64,000 bases of DNA, from contig NZ_BAABWG010000007.1 of NCBI RefSeq assembly GCF_040372165.1, positions 38,277-102,276 on the forward strand. Reading direction: 5' to 3'. Below, one piece after another: positions 62,067 through 64,000 of this stretch (the first letter of the stretch is position 1; each line of letters starts with the position of its first letter). The notes beneath the pieces are model-generated. The model saw only the letters and a program-made list of their open reading frames with translations, searched no databases and had not been told where the DNA came from. Origin of the DNA: Hydrogenophaga sp040372165. Its GTDB lineage: Bacteria; Pseudomonadota; Gammaproteobacteria; Burkholderiales; Burkholderiaceae_C. Position numbers and translations under genes: made by a program.

Positions 62067-64000
62067 TTAAATTCCTTGATGATAACTGTAACATTGTTGC
62101 CAGCTCCGTATTGAATCAAAGAATGGGCTGCCGCCGCCCCGCCTGGCTGGACTCTAATATCCAAGATCATATTAGCAGGCTTGCCATCAACTGTCGCGCC
62201 ATTTGACCCCAAATCATAAATGTGATCTTGCATTCTTCGAAGCCAAGTAGCCCCATTCGTATCAACCGACTTAAGGCTAACAAGGTTGTTTCCATATTGG
62301 AAATCAACTAATTCGAATTTCCCATTGTTGAGCTGCCCAATATTAAACCAGTCTTTGTACTCCGTACGAGCAAGATGCGATTCGATAGCGTTCCCGCGCT
62401 CAAACCAGTTCATGTCCCATACATTCGCAAGATTTCGCTCATCTGAAGCTCCCCTCGCAACAGACCCCATCAGAACCCGATCCAGCGCCGCCGCCAACCG
62501 ATTGCCAACTGCCCCACCCAGCACCAGCTCTTCCACCGGATAAATCGGCGTTGCACTGCCATTGATGGCATTCATGAACTCCAGCCGGTCTTCGTCCCGC
62601 AAGCCCATGCCTGGCGCGATGTCGCCCCGTGTACCGCCAAACAGCGGGGCGTTGATGTGCGGATTCTGCCTCTGACGCTCCGTCGCAGAGAAATAGGTTT
62701 GAACTTCTCCGTTGTCGTCAACTGCGGGCTGACCGTTGACCAGGATAGTCCGCCCGGTGTACGGGTCAAGCAGGCTGGCGGCATCGTTGAGCAACGCCAG
62801 GTAGTTGTCGAACCCGCCAAGGCTGGCTACCGTGCCATCTTGCTCAGCTGCCCGTGCCAGCTCCGTCAGGTAGGCTTCGTGTTGCTCACCCTTCTCTGCG
62901 TCTGCTCGAAGCTCTGCAACCCGTTGCATGGCATCGGCATACTGGGCGGCAACTTGATTCACATCACACGTTGGGTTCCCTTCACACAGGGCTTCAGCGC
63001 GTTGTGTGGCCAACTGGCGGATCAGCGCTCTTTCATTGACATGCAACTGCCGATTGTTCTGCGCCGCATTGAGCGCGGTGGCCGCTGCCAGGTTCATGCT
63101 GTCAGCATCACCGCCCACCAGCAGTGCCCCTGCTGCCCCCATCAGGCGGCTGAGCTGGTTCATCTGCTCGGTGGTTTCCTTGAACTGCGCCACCAGCTCA
63201 GGGCTGGCACCGTCTTTGTTGGCGTCGATCTTGAGCTGGTCGTAGTCGCTGGCGCTGGCGTACCAGCCAGCCATCAACTCACCCATCACACCGCCGGCAG
63301 CACCCGCAGCACAGCCGCCAGAGCTGTCAGCCATGGCTGAGCCCACAGCGCAACCGAGCAACGCATGGGCCATGGCTCGGCTTACTTCGTCGAGGTTTGC
63401 TTCGCCGATGGCGTGTGCCCCCTGCGCTGCAAAGGTGTTGACTACTGCGGTACGCAGATTGTTTTGCAAGGCCTCTTCCAGATCGGTGCCCATGATGGCG
63501 CTTTCCAGCACGGCGCTGGTGATGCCTTGCACCGCATTGCGGGCGAGCAGCTGGCCGACGCTGCTGTTGGCGTCCACGCTGGCCAGCATGGTGCTGCTGC
63601 CAGGCTCGACCGGAATGTTGTTGAGCAAGCCGTAGGTGGCACCAGCCGTGGCCATGCTCAGCAACACGCTGCGCACGTTTTCGCTGCTGCCCAGCTCGTC
63701 GAGCACGGCACCGATATCGCCCTTGTTGTTGATCAGGCTGACCGCGGCCGTGGCGGCCAATGAGGACACACCGGCTGAGACGGCGGTGGCGAACGCGGCG
63801 CCACCCGCAGAAAGCACCACTGATGAACCGGTGACGGTGGTCATGGTCACACCAGCCGCTGTACCAGCGCCAGCACCAGCGCCTGCGGCAGCCGTCATGC
63901 CCGCACCATTGGCCGCAGACGCCCCGATGCCACTGGCCGCACCCGCCGTGAAGATCGTCACCACAATCGCCACCGCAATGGCCGCTTCTTTGGTCAGACC
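62063..64000 (-). CDS. CdiA/FHA-like contact-dependent toxin, C-terminal part (5' end outside window)
   Basis: The frame is open to the window edge; 645 residues are visible. Residues 1-200 are Ala/Gly-rich hydrophobic stretches typical of the DUF637-type region before the toxin of FHA proteins. The middle holds helical pretoxin sequence ending in PVEELVLGGAVGNRLAAAL. From about 62450 the base composition becomes AT-rich, and the last ~125 residues form the toxin tip: RGNAIESHLA, GKFELVDF, NLVSLKSVDTNGATWLRRM, DIRVQPGG and VTVIIKEF. The RGxxIE...VD...SLKSVD pattern resembles the CdiA_C nuclease domain with a PD-(D/E)XK-like core. It should kill neighbours that lack the downstream immunity gene. 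Confidence 0.85.
   Translation of the reverse strand, partial: GLTKEAAIAVAIVVTIFTAGAASGIGASAANGAGMTAAAGAGAGAGTAAGVTMTTVTGSSVVLSAGGAAFATAVSAGVSSLAATAAVSLINNKGDIGAVLDELGSSENVRSVLLSMATAGATYGLLNNIPVEPGSSTMLASVDANSSVGQLLARNAVQGITSAVLESAIMGTDLEEALQNNLRTAVVNTFAAQGAHAIGEANLDEVSRAMAHALLGCAVGSAMADSSGGCAAGAAGGVMGELMAGWYASASDYDQLKIDANKDGASPELVAQFKETTEQMNQLSRLMGAAGALLVGGDADSMNLAAATALNAAQNNRQLHVNERALIRQLATQRAEALCEGNPTCDVNQVAAQYADAMQRVAELRADAEKGEQHEAYLTELARAAEQDGTVASLGGFDNYLALLNDAASLLDPYTGRTILVNGQPAVDDNGEVQTYFSATERQRQNPHINAPLFGGTRGDIAPGMGLRDEDRLEFMNAINGSATPIYPVEELVLGGAVGNRLAAALDRVLMGSVARGASDERNLANVWDMNWFERGNAIESHLARTEYKDWFNIGQLNNGKFELVDFQYGNNLVSLKSVDTNGATWLRRMQDHIYDLGSNGATVDGKPANMILDIRVQPGGAAAAHSLIQYGAGNNVTVIIKEFK

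Overview
The window is GC-rich, gene-dense chromosomal DNA from a betaproteobacterium, most likely a member of the Burkholderiales family Comamonadaceae. That placement is an inference from gene order and protein type: gshA-kup-gshB, leuS-lptE-holA, bamE-dapB beside a divergent fur, hprK-ptsN-hpf, a betaproteobacterial UvrA with a long lysine/proline-rich insert, and a ssb / MFS / uvrA neighbourhood. No rRNA, tRNA, CRISPR array, phage or insertion sequence was recognised.

Layout. 0-2.4 kb: tail of a DHA2-type MFS pump, a class II amidotransferase and a conserved unknown. 2.6-8.3 kb: glutathione synthesis (gshB, gshA) with the K+ transporter kup between them, then proA. 8.5-19 kb: a rhodanese, then a long housekeeping block: holA, lptE, leuS, exbD, exbB, dapB, bamE, divergent fur, hprK, ptsN, hpf. 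19-26.5 kb: an MFS pump, a patatin phospholipase, corA with a long leader, a ~530 bp imperfect inverted repeat, an MTA/SAH nucleosidase and fadD. 26.5-33.3 kb: the transhydrogenase pntAB, a NUDIX hydrolase, and the two-gene carboxyspermidine route to spermidine (nspC plus carboxynorspermidine dehydrogenase), preceded by a strikingly structured leader. 33.3-44.2 kb: accessory metabolism, including an extradiol dioxygenase, a cytochrome b561/PepSY pair, mnmA, a persulfide dioxygenase next to a SulP transporter, an HxlR-like regulator divergent from a VOC protein, a DUF4395 membrane protein and a PuuB-like oxidase. 44.2-52 kb: an orphan Rieske protein, a DUF3422 protein, a methyltransferase, ssb, a ClC transporter, an AraC regulator and an MFS protein. 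52.3-59.8 kb: uvrA, a MipA-type porin, a CYTH-CHAD protein, a thioesterase and two GSTs.

60-64 kb holds an accessory polymorphic-toxin locus on the minus strand: the C-terminal part of a CdiA/FHA-like exoprotein with a nuclease-like tip, an overlapping candidate immunity gene, and directly after the immunity stop codon an in-frame fragment of haemagglutinin repeat. The toxin tip and immunity gene are visibly more AT-rich than their surroundings.

The most interesting non-coding signals are: (1) a ~100 nt rod with a mutually exclusive downstream hairpin in the leader of the spermidine genes, which looks like an RNA switch; (2) a three-hairpin candidate small RNA with a UCCUCCC loop and an intrinsic terminator downstream of ssb; (3) CCCTAGG-centred palindromes in front of both the persulfide dioxygenase and the DUF4395 gene, suggesting a shared sulfur-responsive regulator; (4) the large inverted repeat after corA. 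All coordinates and motifs were read by eye; no database search was run.
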